This document shows, piece after piece, positions 28,786-38,372 of a stretch of 64,000 bases of DNA; the stretch's first letter is position 1; the number at the start of each line of letters is the position of its first letter. Where the stretch lies: NCBI RefSeq assembly GCF_000327485.1, contig NC_019943.1:2728001-2792000 (forward strand), given 5' to 3'. This DNA is from Methanoregula formicica SMSP. Lineage in GTDB: Archaea; Halobacteriota; Methanomicrobia; Methanomicrobiales; Methanospirillaceae. The notes below the pieces were generated by a model, which worked only from the letters and a program-made list of their open reading frames with translations, was not told where the DNA came from and did no database searches. Made by a program: the position numbers and the translations under genes.

Positions 28786-29402
28786 TGGATATTGTTGTTG
28801 ATGCAGTAAAAAGAATCCAGGACCTTTCGGAACATGGTGGATGCGCGGATGCGGGCGTCGTCCTTGATGTCAATCCCAATGCAAAGATCTGCCAGTTCGA
28901 GCAGGGGGCCCCGATGTCTGCCACGTTCGGCGGAAGAAGCGCTGTTTTTACTACTTTCGACCCGATACGGGCGCCAACGAAGATCGCCTTTATGTTCGGG
29001 GCACCGCTGGATTCAGTGGCTGTCCGGGGTGCTGCTGTTGCCATTATCAACGTTATCCTCGGGTTTCTCTGCATGTCACGGGTCCTTCATCCCTGTCGTG
29101 AGTCGTCCCACGCTGCCTGCCATGACGAAATCCGTCGGGAGCTTGCCGGCAAAAGCCTGTATTGTATCGGGGCAATGGGAAAGAGCGGGCCTTCTGCGTT
29201 CGGGCATGTGACGCAGAACCTTTCCGATGCCGATGTGATTATCATCAACGGAGAAGGACTTGTCGCTCAGGATACCGGAGATCTAATTGAAGCAAACCGG
29301 CAGCGTTGCAGGGTCATCTGTATCGGGCCTTCGACTGCAGGCATTGCCCGTCTCTATGAACTGGAGCATTGGTGTCCCTACGGGCGCAACTGCCAGGACT
29401 GA
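28782..29402 (+). CDS. Conserved protein of unknown function
   Basis: 206 residues, starting 4 nt before the cyclase stop. I do not recognise the family with confidence. The N-terminal half (to about 95) has a hydrophobic strand-rich core ending in a possible membrane-associated helix (AAVAIINVILGFL). The C-terminal half has a Rossmann-like pattern (SLYCIGAMGKSGPSA, DVIIINGEGLV, VICIGPSTAGI) and ends with HWCPYGRNCQD containing two Cys. The C-terminal pattern is reminiscent of heavy-metal-chelation DUF364-like or corrinoid-associated folds, but this is a weak guess. Confidence 0.6.
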   Translation: MMDIVVDAVKRIQDLSEHGGCADAGVVLDVNPNAKICQFEQGAPMSATFGGRSAVFTTFDPIRAPTKIAFMFGAPLDSVAVRGAAVAIINVILGFLCMSRVLHPCRESSHAACHDEIRRELAGKSLYCIGAMGKSGPSAFGHVTQNLSDADVIIINGEGLVAQDTGDLIEANRQRCRVICIGPSTAGIARLYELEHWCPYGRNCQD

Positions 29403-29447
29403 TCATGACGGGTGGGCAGGAATGATTGAACAGGCAAATCCTTTTGG

Positions 29448-30719
29448 ATGAAACCCCTATCTGGTAGTATGCTCTTTGGGTCTTCCGGAATACGGAGACG
29501 GTTTGATCAGGCTCTCATAGATACTGCATTCAGGGTCGGGAATGTTCTCGCGGCAGGATCGTCTGAGGTTCTTCTGGGGATGGACACGAGGACAACAAGC
29601 TCCCTCCTCTCCCATCTCGTCATATCAGGAATCGTGAGCAATGGGGGCACTGCCCGGATTGCCGGGATCGTCCCGACACCTACTGTCGCGTTCAGTTCCC
29701 GTTTTGCCACCTCGGGCTGCATGATAACTGCATCGCATAATCCCGAAGAATATAACGGGATAAAACTTTTCAACCCGGACGGATCGTCATTCACCAGGGC
29801 GCAGCAGCAGGGGACAGAGGATGCACTTTCTTCCCTTATGTATGCAGACTGGCAGCATCTCGGAAAGGAGTATGCCGTCGATGCCGGTACGCCACATAAG
29901 AAAGCAATCCTTGACAAGATAACCATCGAAAGGCAGGCATCAGTAATTGTCGATTGCGGTAACGGGGCCGGATCAACCTTTACACCCTCTCTCCTGACAG
30001 ACGCGGGAGTCAGGACCGTTCTCATCAACTGTAATCCATCCGGCAACTTCGCCCGGCCTTCGGAACCCCTTATGGACTATCTTGGGTATCTTGGCGGGAT
30101 TGTATTGAAAAATAAGGCCTCCTGTGCAGTTGTCCATGACGGGGACGCCGACCGCATGATGGCATTCGACAACGAGGGGAGGTATATCGGGGGAGACCAC
30201 CTCCTCATGCTCTTTGCCAGATACCTTGATGCTAAACGGGTTGTTACAACAAGCGACGCTTCGATGATCATCGATGAGATTGCTGAAGTCCATAGAACTC
30301 CGGTTGGGGATGCATTTGTTTCCGAGGAATTGATCTCCTGGGGAGATTTCGGCGGCGAGCCTTCCGGGGCATGGATCTTCCCGCAGATATCCTTGTGCCC
30401 GGATGGCCCGTTTGCGGCGGCCCTTCTTTGCCAGATTGCATCGGAGTGGGACATTGCAGAAGAGATCGATGCGATGCCCCATTACCCGGTCCTGCGTGAA
30501 TCATTCAAGACCGATGCTGCAAGGGAGATCATGTCCTCCCTTGGGGCACCGAATCCGACTGATGGCATACGGCTCTCTGACGATGACGGGTGGTGCCTTG
30601 TCCGTGCAAGCGGTACCGAACCAAAAATACGGGTCACCGCTGAAGGCAGAACCCGGGAGAATGCAAAGGCCATGCTCGAAAAAGGGAAAACACTCATCCG
30701 GCAAGGGAAAACTGCTTAA
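29448..30719 (+). CDS. glmM: Phosphoglucosamine mutase-type phosphohexomutase
   Basis: 423 residues from the ATG at 29448; the ATG at 29469 (MLFGSSGIRR) is an equally good start. It interconverts glucosamine-6-P and glucosamine-1-P, or another hexose phosphate. The active serine loop TASHNPEEYNGIK, the metal loop DGDADRMM, the sugar loop GEPSGAWIF and the phosphate loop RASGTEPKIRV are all present. Glutamate before SGAW supports a glucosamine or related specificity. It is followed at 23 nt by a GlmU-type gene. Confidence 0.88.
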   Translation: MKPLSGSMLFGSSGIRRRFDQALIDTAFRVGNVLAAGSSEVLLGMDTRTTSSLLSHLVISGIVSNGGTARIAGIVPTPTVAFSSRFATSGCMITASHNPEEYNGIKLFNPDGSSFTRAQQQGTEDALSSLMYADWQHLGKEYAVDAGTPHKKAILDKITIERQASVIVDCGNGAGSTFTPSLLTDAGVRTVLINCNPSGNFARPSEPLMDYLGYLGGIVLKNKASCAVVHDGDADRMMAFDNEGRYIGGDHLLMLFARYLDAKRVVTTSDASMIIDEIAEVHRTPVGDAFVSEELISWGDFGGEPSGAWIFPQISLCPDGPFAAALLCQIASEWDIAEEIDAMPHYPVLRESFKTDAAREIMSSLGAPNPTDGIRLSDDDGWCLVRASGTEPKIRVTAEGRTRENAKAMLEKGKTLIRQGKTA

Positions 30720-30742
30720 ACATTGTAAGAAGAGCTGTACCT

Positions 30743-31942
30743 ATGGAATGCGTTATCCTCGCTGCAGGGGAAGGAAAACGGATGCGCCCCCTGACGGCGA
30801 AACGCCCGAAAGTCATGCTCCCCATCGCAAACCGCCCGATGATGGAGCATCTTGTTATGGCAGCACGGGAGGCCGGGATAACTGATTTTGTCTTTATCGT
30901 GGGATATGGCGAGAGGGAGATACGCAGGTATTTTGGTGACGGGACAACACTGGGGATCCATATCGAATATGCCACCCAGCGGCAGCAACGGGGGACCGCG
31001 GATGCCGTTGGTGTTGCCCGGAACCATGTAACCGGACCATTCATCGTCCTGAACGGGGACATGGTCCTGAAAAAAGAGGACATCACTGCACTCTGCCACA
31101 GGAAACCCACCTGTATGTGCACGACGACTACGGATCATGCTGAAGACTACGGGGTAGTCATGGTCGAGAACGGGCATATTACCTCTCTTGAAGAGAAGTC
31201 CAGGCACCCGAAATCGAACCTGATCAACGCAGGGGCGTATCTTTTTTCCCCAGAGATTTTCGATCTTATCGATGCAGTCCGACCCTCGCCACGCGGGGAA
31301 CTTGAACTGACTGATGCGCTGGCGGTGCTGATTGCTCGAAAGCAGTTGTACTCCCACTCGCTCACCTACTGGATGGATGTCGGCCATCCTTGGGATCTGC
31401 TGGAAGCAAACACCTCGTTTCTGGAAACTATCCCGTCAACGAATGAAGGTATCATCGAAGATGGTGTGACCCTGAAAAACACGGTCTTGGTTGGCGAAGG
31501 CTCGGTGATAAAAGCCGGCACCTATATCGAGGGGCCCTGCACAATTGGAAAGAACTGCCGGATCGGACCTCATGCCTATATCCGGGGCGCAACCAGTATC
31601 GGAGATGATTGTCATATCGGCCATTGTTCCGAACTCAAGAATTCTATCATCATGAACGGAACAAAAATCCCTCACTTCAATTATATCGGTGACTCTATTG
31701 TCGGGTCCGGGTGCAATTTTGGTGCCGGCACAAAAATCGCCAATCTTCGTCATGATCATGCAAACGTCCAAGTCTGCGGGAAGGATACCCGCAGGAAAAA
31801 ATTTGGTGCCGTTATCGGAGACGGGGTGCAATTCGGGATAAACTGTTCTGTCAATGTCGGGACAATGATCGGCAGTGAGGCGCAGTTTGCACCAAATACC
31901 GTGATAGAAGGATGTATCGGAGAAAAAACGATTATTCGATAG
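30743..31942 (+). CDS. glmU: Bifunctional GlmU-type acetyltransferase / sugar-1-P nucleotidyltransferase
   Basis: 399 residues. The N-terminal nucleotidyltransferase domain opens with AAGEGKRMRPLT and has the LNGDMV metal motif. From about residue 240 a left-handed beta-helix carries the GlmU acetyltransferase signatures PHFNYIGDS (catalytic His) and NFGAGT, followed by a GAVIGDG coil. It would convert glucosamine-1-P to GlcNAc-1-P and then UDP-GlcNAc. It lies 4 nt before a paralogue and in series with glmM and glmS. Confidence 0.9.
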   Translation: MECVILAAGEGKRMRPLTAKRPKVMLPIANRPMMEHLVMAAREAGITDFVFIVGYGEREIRRYFGDGTTLGIHIEYATQRQQRGTADAVGVARNHVTGPFIVLNGDMVLKKEDITALCHRKPTCMCTTTTDHAEDYGVVMVENGHITSLEEKSRHPKSNLINAGAYLFSPEIFDLIDAVRPSPRGELELTDALAVLIARKQLYSHSLTYWMDVGHPWDLLEANTSFLETIPSTNEGIIEDGVTLKNTVLVGEGSVIKAGTYIEGPCTIGKNCRIGPHAYIRGATSIGDDCHIGHCSELKNSIIMNGTKIPHFNYIGDSIVGSGCNFGAGTKIANLRHDHANVQVCGKDTRRKKFGAVIGDGVQFGINCSVNVGTMIGSEAQFAPNTVIEGCIGEKTIIR

Positions 31943-31946
31943 GTGA

Positions 31947-33104
31947 ATGATGCAGGCAGTAATTCTGGCAGCAGGGGAAGGGAGGCGCGTCCGCCCTTTG
32001 ACGAAGAACCGGCCAAAGGCGATGATCCCGGTGGCCAACCGGCCGATCATTGAGTACGTCATCGATGCCCTGATAAAAAATGGCATCCGCGATATCATTG
32101 TCGTTGTCGGGTACCGTAAAGAGCTGGTGACAAGGTATCTTAATACCCTGGACATTCCTGTTGAAGTTGTTGTCCAGAATAAACAACTGGGAACAGGACA
32201 TGCGCTCTTGGCCGCTGAACCAAAGATCCAAGACAACTTTATCGTTCTGCCGGGGGACAATTACATCGACCCCGCCTCCATTGCCCGCATCAGGGACCAC
32301 TCCAATGCAATGCTGGTCAAGGAACATCCCAGTCCCTCGAACTTCGGTGTGGTGATGCTCAGCAACAGTCATGTGACCCAGATCATCGAGAAACCGGCAC
32401 ACGCTCCCAGTTTCCTGGTCAGCACGGGGATCTATTCGCTGACAAAAAAAAATTTTTCCCATATCCGCGAAAACAACCTGACCGATGCTGTTTCCTCGCT
32501 GATTGCCAGTGGTGTGAAGATACAGGGGATTCCGGCTGATGACTGGCAGGATGCTATATATCCCTGGGACCTGCTCAAGATGAACCGTCGTTTCCTCCAG
32601 AATATTCCGCCGACTCATGATGGATCTATCAGCCGCCATGCGAGCATCCATGGGGCAGTCCAGATTGGGAAAGGGACTACAATCGGTCCCAATACCGTTA
32701 TCAATGGGCCCGTAGTAATCGGGAATGACTGCAGGATCGGCCCCAATTGTTGCATCCAGCCCAATACCAGCATCGGATCCCGAGTAACTATTGAACCGTT
32801 CACTATCGTTGGCGACGCCATTGTCATGGACGATACCACGATAGGGTCTCACTCCCGGGTTATCGATACGATCCTGGGAGAACGGTGCAAGCTTGCCGAT
32901 CATCTCTCGATCTCAACCATCACCGGGATCCATGATATTGAGGGCAGTCCTACGAGGTCTGAGTTCGGTGCAGTGCTTGGTGACTCTGTTACCAGCGGTC
33001 CCTTCACAATCCTGAAAAATACCCTTGTCGGAAATAATGCTATTATTGAAGGCAATAGCAGCCTCTCGTCCAGACAGGTCCAGGATAATTCTCTGGTGAT
33101 CTGA
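31947..33104 (+). CDS. Sugar-1-phosphate nucleotidyltransferase with beta-helix tail (GlmU paralogue)
   Basis: 385 residues; ATG at 31947, with a second ATG at the next codon. The N-terminal domain (AAGEGRRVRPLTKNRPK, LPGDNYID) is a nucleotidyltransferase like the gene before it. The C-terminal hexapeptide repeats are present, but the HFNYIGD acetyltransferase motif of GlmU is lacking; a TITGIHDIEG segment occupies that place. It probably makes NDP-glucose or another activated sugar rather than GlcNAc. It is tandem with glmU and 1 nt before glmS. Confidence 0.87.
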   Translation: MMQAVILAAGEGRRVRPLTKNRPKAMIPVANRPIIEYVIDALIKNGIRDIIVVVGYRKELVTRYLNTLDIPVEVVVQNKQLGTGHALLAAEPKIQDNFIVLPGDNYIDPASIARIRDHSNAMLVKEHPSPSNFGVVMLSNSHVTQIIEKPAHAPSFLVSTGIYSLTKKNFSHIRENNLTDAVSSLIASGVKIQGIPADDWQDAIYPWDLLKMNRRFLQNIPPTHDGSISRHASIHGAVQIGKGTTIGPNTVINGPVVIGNDCRIGPNCCIQPNTSIGSRVTIEPFTIVGDAIVMDDTTIGSHSRVIDTILGERCKLADHLSISTITGIHDIEGSPTRSEFGAVLGDSVTSGPFTILKNTLVGNNAIIEGNSSLSSRQVQDNSLVI

Positions 33105-33105
33105 C

Positions 33106-34851
33106 GTGTGCGGCATTATCGGATATACCGGGAAGAGGGATGCAGCACCGATACTTGTAGAAGGGTTAAAGAAACTCGAATACAGGGGATATGATTCATT
33201 CGGGATAGCCACCGCGGATGAGGCTATCTCTGTGGTAAAAAAAGAGGGGCGGATATCGAATCATGCCGGCACTGCCGGAAACCTGAAGGGCAAACGGGGT
33301 ATCGGGCATACCCGGTGGGCAACCCACGGGGTTCCGAATGATCAAAACGCCCATCCGCACACTGATTGCACAAATCGTATTGCCCTGGTCCATAACGGTA
33401 TCATTGAAAATTATGCCGAGCTGAAGCGCGAACTGATCCAGCGTGATCACGTGTTCAGATCTGAAACAGATACCGAGGCCATTGTCCACCTTGTTGAAGA
33501 GGAGTATGCAAAGAAAAACCACCTCCTGGATGCCGTCAGGACCGCTGTGTCCCGTTTGAAAGGATCCTATGCACTTTTGGTCCTCGCATCCGACAACGAA
33601 GAGATTGTTGCCGCAAGGAACGCAAGTCCGCTTGTTATTGGGATCGGAGATGGTGAAACATTCATTGCATCCGATATAACCCCGATGCTTGAGTATACCG
33701 AGAGGGTGCTCTTTCTTGAAGATGGCGATATCGCGACCGTGACCCGTGAAAATGTCAGCATCTACCAGAATGGCAAACAAGTCAACCGCCCTGTTGAGTT
33801 AATAGACTGGAGTGTCGAGGATGGGAAAAAGGGAGGTTTTGCCCACTACATGCTCAAGGAAATCTTTGAACAGCCACAGGTCTTTTACAACACGATCCGT
33901 GGAATCAACGATGCTCCTCTGCCCGATTGTAACCGACTCAGGGATCCTGTCACCGTTGTAGCATGCGGAACATCCTACCATGCGGGCCTCATCTTCAAGT
34001 ATCTCCTGGAGGAGTGTTGCCAGATCCCGGCCCGCCTGGACTATGCGTCAGAGTTCAGGTATTATCCCCCTCCAGCAAGCGGGCTTGTCATCGGGATCAC
34101 CCAGTCGGGTGAGACGGCAGATACCCTGATGGCACTACGGCTCGCAAAAGCGCACAACTGCCATACCCTTGCGATCACTAATGTGCTCGGAAGCACGGTG
34201 ACAAGACTTGCTGATACGACACTCTATATGCGTGCAGGGCCGGAGATCAGCGTTGCTGCAACGAAGTCTTTTATTGCCCAACTGGCAGTATTGATGCAAA
34301 TCGTCAACAGGTTCCGTGGGAACAGCCAGACCGAAACACTTCTCGAAGCGCATAAGGCAATTGAAGATGCCCTCCTGATGGACTTCTCGGAGACTGTGGG
34401 ATTATGCGAGAACGCCCAGAGTATCTTTTATGTTGGCAGGGGCCCTTTTTATCCAGTCTCCCTTGAGGGCGCCCTGAAGATGAAAGAGATCTCCTACATT
34501 CATGCAGAGGGGTATGCTGCAGGTGAAATCAAGCACGGGCCATTCGCCCTCCTGTCGGAAAAGACACCGGTCATTGCGATTTGTATGCCGGGAGAGACAT
34601 ATGATGTTATGATCTCGAACATCAAGGAGATGAAAGCACGGGGATCACCGGTTATAGGCATAGGCAGATCAGGAGACACGGATCTTCCAGAGATCTGTGA
34701 TTTGTTTATTCCCCTTAATGTGGCAACCCTCTTTACCCAGATCCTGACTGCAACAGTAGTGCTCCAACTGATTGCCTATCATACTGCAGAAAAACTTGGC
34801 CGGGATATCGACCGGCCACGAAACCTGGCGAAGAGCGTGACTGTTGAATGA
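33106..34851 (+). CDS. glmS: Glutamine-fructose-6-phosphate aminotransferase (isomerizing)
   Basis: 581 residues from a GTG start, which gives the N-terminal nucleophile Cys after Met removal (CGIIGYTG). The glutaminase domain has RGYDSFGIA and TRWATHG. Two SIS domains follow (SQSGETADTLMALR, KSFIAQL), and the C-terminal NLAKSVTVE tail completes the synthase site. It produces glucosamine-6-P for the glmM and glmU products. Its stop overlaps the start of a degraded acetyltransferase. Confidence 0.97.
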   Translation: MCGIIGYTGKRDAAPILVEGLKKLEYRGYDSFGIATADEAISVVKKEGRISNHAGTAGNLKGKRGIGHTRWATHGVPNDQNAHPHTDCTNRIALVHNGIIENYAELKRELIQRDHVFRSETDTEAIVHLVEEEYAKKNHLLDAVRTAVSRLKGSYALLVLASDNEEIVAARNASPLVIGIGDGETFIASDITPMLEYTERVLFLEDGDIATVTRENVSIYQNGKQVNRPVELIDWSVEDGKKGGFAHYMLKEIFEQPQVFYNTIRGINDAPLPDCNRLRDPVTVVACGTSYHAGLIFKYLLEECCQIPARLDYASEFRYYPPPASGLVIGITQSGETADTLMALRLAKAHNCHTLAITNVLGSTVTRLADTTLYMRAGPEISVAATKSFIAQLAVLMQIVNRFRGNSQTETLLEAHKAIEDALLMDFSETVGLCENAQSIFYVGRGPFYPVSLEGALKMKEISYIHAEGYAAGEIKHGPFALLSEKTPVIAICMPGETYDVMISNIKEMKARGSPVIGIGRSGDTDLPEICDLFIPLNVATLFTQILTATVVLQLIAYHTAEKLGRDIDRPRNLAKSVTVE

Positions 34852-35090
34852 TCGAATACGGAAGAAATATTGTAGGGGAACATGCCCGGATCTTCGAGCC
34901 GGTTACCTTGGGTTTTCCATCTTGCCGTTGGCACGGGCACAGTGATTGAAAGACATACGGTCATCGGAGCGATGTCAGTATCCAAAGCATGGTCTTCATT
35001 CCCACGAATACCCAGATAGGAGATCATGTTTTCATTGGTCCGAATGCAGTTCTTACTAACGATCACTATCCGCCAATGGGTATCGGAGGC
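34848..35090 (+). pseudogene. Degraded hexapeptide-repeat acetyltransferase remnant
   Basis: The ATG at 34848 overlaps the glmS stop as in an intact operon and reads MIEYGRNIVGEHARIFEPVTLGFPS, but the frame closes at about 34950. From about 34921 the +1 frame gives [15 protein letters not shown], and after one apparent missing base near 34970 the first frame gives [19 protein letters not shown], then [16 protein letters not shown]. These are left-handed beta-helix repeats of a sugar N-acetyltransferase (WbpD/WlbB-like). With two frameshifts and no 3' end it is a pseudogene. Confidence 0.75.
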
Positions 35091-35326
35091 CTTCCCAACA
35101 AGTTTTTGAATACTCGGCCTGTGGAAAGCCGATTGTCATGAGACCCATGCAGGATGTCGAGAAGATCGGTGGCCCCCATATCAGCGTTTACCGGACCCAG
35201 GAGGAGTTCATCAGTATTATAAAAGAACTGATGGAAAGCCCCCGCACATTCTCTCTCGATCTTGAAAACCACAGCGGGAAAAAGAAATCCCGTCAGTTTG
35301 AAGAAACTCTTAAGGCAATCTCCTGA
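35091..35326 (+). pseudogene. C-terminal remnant of a group 1 glycosyltransferase
   Basis: Directly after the acetyltransferase repeats the DNA reads LPNK, and after a one-base slip near 35104, [19 protein letters not shown], then a helical tail ending SRQFEETLKAIS and a stop at 35326. LPNK-VFEY-ACGKP is the nucleotide-sugar-binding segment of GT4-type glycosyltransferases, so only the last quarter of such a gene survives. The fusion to the upstream remnant suggests a deletion joined two decayed glycan genes. Confidence 0.7.
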
Positions 35327-35337
35327 TGCATTCAACC

Positions 35338-35348
35338 AAATTTATTAA
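35338..35348 (+). promoter_or_regulatory. Box A promoter of aglB
   Basis: AAATTTATTAA lies 42-52 nt before the aglB ATG at 35390. A transcript start near 35370 would exclude the in-frame ATG at 35348 and supports the later start. Confidence 0.5.
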
Positions 35349-35389
35349 TGGTCTCTCCCGAAACCAAGTACGGAAGAAAGGTTGATTCT

Positions 35390-37984
35390 ATGCTCTCCGT
35401 TGATCTAAAAAACCGTCTGACCTGGACGATTCTCGCCCTTGTTGCATTTTTTTCCCTTTTTGCCCTCTGGCTTCGCCTCCTTCCCATGCTGAATATGGGA
35501 AATGCAGATATCCTTTCCTTGGTAGCCAGCGATGACCCCCTTTATAACCTCCGCCAGATTGAGTTTCTCCTGGCGAATAATCTCCACTACGGGTGGTTTG
35601 AGCCATTGACAAACTACCCGTTCGGGACATCGATTTACTGGGGCCCACTCTTCCCGCTCGCCGTGGCCATCGGCTGCCTTATAACAGGTGCATCCACCCG
35701 CCCCGAGATCATCCACATCCTTCTCATCGTCCCGCCGCTCATGGGTGCAGCTACCGTTGCCGTCATGTATTATGTCGGCAAGGTGTGTGGCACATGGAAA
35801 ACGGGGGTGCTTGCATCCGGCTTTACTGCGATTGTTGCCGGTCAGTTTTTTTACCGGTCCATGTACGGGTACGCCGATCACCATATCGCTGAAGTCCTTT
35901 TTTCCGTGATATTCTGCCTGTTTTACATGTATTCGATACTTTCCGAGAAGAATACCAGCGTGGATATTCGTGATATTCACTCGTATAAAAGTACCATACT
36001 CATCGCAGCGCTTACGGGCATTGCCTATCTGCTCGGCCTCTTTGTGATGCCAACAATGATTCTTTTTGCGATGATCGTCGGTATTTTTATTGTCGTTCAG
36101 TTCATCATCGATTCGATCCGCCAGAGAACCAGCGAATACCTGGTTATCATCAATACAGTAGTCTTCAGCATCGCAATCATCGGCCTCCTTCTCTTTGGTT
36201 TAAAGGATCCAAGTCTTGGATTATCGACGTATTCACTCGGACATGTTCTGGCGTATCTTGCCCTTATTGGAGGGTCAGTTTTTCTGTACGCACTCCAGAA
36301 ATACCTGAAATCGCGCCCGTATTACTACTATATCTCTGCTGTTGTTGTTTCTGCAGCACTGGTTGCCATCGTATTGCTCTTTGCCAGCCCGCAGCTCTAT
36401 TCGCTATTCATCTCTGCGCTGTATGCTTTCTTTGGTCAGGCTGCGGTGACAGAAACAGTACAGGAAGCCCGTGGCTGGAGTGTCGATGGGGCGTGGCTGA
36501 CGTTCAGTTACGGACTTCTCCTCATGGCCGGCGGGATCCTCGTCATGCTCTACAATAATTTCCGCAATGAGCGTCCCGAGCAGGTCTTTGCGATCGTCTG
36601 GTCGATCGTGATGCTCTTCTCCACGTGGCAGCACATCCGGTATGAATACTATCTCGCAGTTAACGTGGCGCTGATGTCAGCGGTTTGTGCAGGATTCGTG
36701 TTCGAGAAGAGCTGGCCGGACATCAGGAAACGTTTATCAGGCACTGTCCCTCCCGGCTTCACGGATCAGAAATCCAGTGGAGCGGATAGTGAGACACCGG
36801 GCAAGCAGAAAAAGCACAAAAAGGCCGGTAAAGTTCCGGCCGCCAGCTCCGGCATACACTTCCTTCCCCTTGCTGCAGCGGTCCTGGTTGTTGGGGCGGC
36901 ACTCCTCTTCATCTACTCGTCGGTTTCGATTAGTTACACGAATGGATCAAGCCATGGGACAGACATGACTCCTGACTGGAAGGAGTCCGCAGAATGGTTG
37001 GTGAACAACACACCAGATACCGGAGTTGGGTATCTTACTGCATATGACAGAGAGACATTCAGTTATCCCGACGAATCATACGGTATCATGTCGTGGTGGG
37101 ATTACGGGCATATCATCACAACCGTTGGAAAGCGTATCCCCAATGCCAACCCGTTCCAGCAGGGGGTGGCAGGAGGCAATGGTTCTGCTGCCTATTTCAT
37201 GTCCCAGTCAGAAGACAATGCGAACAGAATCGCTGACTATCTCGGGACACGCTACATTATCACGGATATCGAGATGGACCAGGGAAAATTCTGGGCCATG
37301 GCCACCTGGTACAATGCAACAGATGCTGCCGGCCCGTATTACGACATGGTATTTGCGCCCAGCCAGAACGGCGGGTACAACTCGGTCCTCCTCAATAAGC
37401 AGCCCTATTACCTCACCATGGTCTCCCGGCTTCACAACTTTGATGGATCGATGTCCGCTCCTTCAGATAAGGTCTATTACATCGTGTATGCGGACTCCAG
37501 CATTACCGGACAAAGTATTCCGGTTGTCACTGAAGGCACCTTGATGGATCCTGCATCTGCAGCGCAGAAGGCCGAACAGTACAACAAAAACCCCATGCCG
37601 GGGTATCATGCCAAAGTCTACAGTGCCGATCTCCTCGCCCCAATCGATACGGTGCCTGCACTACGCCACTATCGTCTTGTCCATGAATCATCCACCGACG
37701 TGGCACCATCAGAAACAATTGACCTGAGATATGTGAAAGTCTTCGAGTACGTTAAAGGTGCTCACATCAAAGGTGAAGGAATTATCGAACTCCCGCTCGT
37801 TACCAATACCGGCAGGAGCTTCACCTACCGTCAGGAGAGCGTGAACGGGGAGTTCATTGTTCCCTACTCAACGACCGATAGTCCTTATGACGTGAAAGCC
37901 GCAGGAAAGTACAAGATCTCCGGATCCGCACGGGAATTTGATGTTCCGGAATCTGCAGTCATGCAGGGTCTGACCATACTATAA
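35390..37984 (+). CDS. aglB: Dolichyl-phosphooligosaccharide-protein glycotransferase AglB (STT3)
   Basis: 864 residues from the ATG at 35390. It is the catalytic oligosaccharyltransferase of archaeal N-glycosylation. The N-terminal half has about 13 hydrophobic helices, with the first external loop containing the DDPLYNLRQ acidic motif (D-x-D-type metal site). A Lys-rich linker near residue 475 (KQKKHKKAGK) precedes the last helix. The soluble domain has the SWWDYGH catalytic/sequon-binding motif near residue 568. It sits after the sugar-nucleotide genes and decayed glycan genes. Confidence 0.95.
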   Translation: MLSVDLKNRLTWTILALVAFFSLFALWLRLLPMLNMGNADILSLVASDDPLYNLRQIEFLLANNLHYGWFEPLTNYPFGTSIYWGPLFPLAVAIGCLITGASTRPEIIHILLIVPPLMGAATVAVMYYVGKVCGTWKTGVLASGFTAIVAGQFFYRSMYGYADHHIAEVLFSVIFCLFYMYSILSEKNTSVDIRDIHSYKSTILIAALTGIAYLLGLFVMPTMILFAMIVGIFIVVQFIIDSIRQRTSEYLVIINTVVFSIAIIGLLLFGLKDPSLGLSTYSLGHVLAYLALIGGSVFLYALQKYLKSRPYYYYISAVVVSAALVAIVLLFASPQLYSLFISALYAFFGQAAVTETVQEARGWSVDGAWLTFSYGLLLMAGGILVMLYNNFRNERPEQVFAIVWSIVMLFSTWQHIRYEYYLAVNVALMSAVCAGFVFEKSWPDIRKRLSGTVPPGFTDQKSSGADSETPGKQKKHKKAGKVPAASSGIHFLPLAAAVLVVGAALLFIYSSVSISYTNGSSHGTDMTPDWKESAEWLVNNTPDTGVGYLTAYDRETFSYPDESYGIMSWWDYGHIITTVGKRIPNANPFQQGVAGGNGSAAYFMSQSEDNANRIADYLGTRYIITDIEMDQGKFWAMATWYNATDAAGPYYDMVFAPSQNGGYNSVLLNKQPYYLTMVSRLHNFDGSMSAPSDKVYYIVYADSSITGQSIPVVTEGTLMDPASAAQKAEQYNKNPMPGYHAKVYSADLLAPIDTVPALRHYRLVHESSTDVAPSETIDLRYVKVFEYVKGAHIKGEGIIELPLVTNTGRSFTYRQESVNGEFIVPYSTTDSPYDVKAAGKYKISGSAREFDVPESAVMQGLTIL

Positions 37985-38078
37985 CTTCTTTTCTGACCAT
38001 TCAGCAACTCACGGTCTTGTTAGTATTTCCCAAACTAGGTGCAAAAAACCTTATATCCCACAATACACATTTTCTCGT

Positions 38079-38372
38079 ATGCTTGCAGAAGAGATGGCAC
38101 TGGGAATGCGGGTACGGTACCCGCGGACCGGCACGGCCGGAAAGGTTCTCCGCATCGAAGAGATCAGGGGTGTCACCTTTGCCGAGCTGGATTCCACGAA
38201 CCTCCTGTACCGTGTCGATCAACTGATACCGGCAACAGCCACGAACAAGACAGGCACTGCGATCCGTGAGGATGCGAAGAATATCATTGCCCGCGAGCGT
38301 GAATACGCGGCAGGCAGCGAATTTCAGGATGCACTCAAGAACATCGACCAGAGTTGTGAGGGCGGGGGATAA
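38079..38372 (+). CDS. DUF2098-like small methanogen protein
   Basis: 97 residues. The first 55 resemble a small beta-barrel (GMRVRYPRTGTAGKVLRIEEI, FAELDSTNLLYRVDQL) as in the DUF2098 family of methanogen proteins; the rest is helical. Function is unknown. It is probably monocistronic, with a TATA-like TTATATCC near 38050. Confidence 0.75.
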   Translation: MLAEEMALGMRVRYPRTGTAGKVLRIEEIRGVTFAELDSTNLLYRVDQLIPATATNKTGTAIREDAKNIIAREREYAAGSEFQDALKNIDQSCEGGG

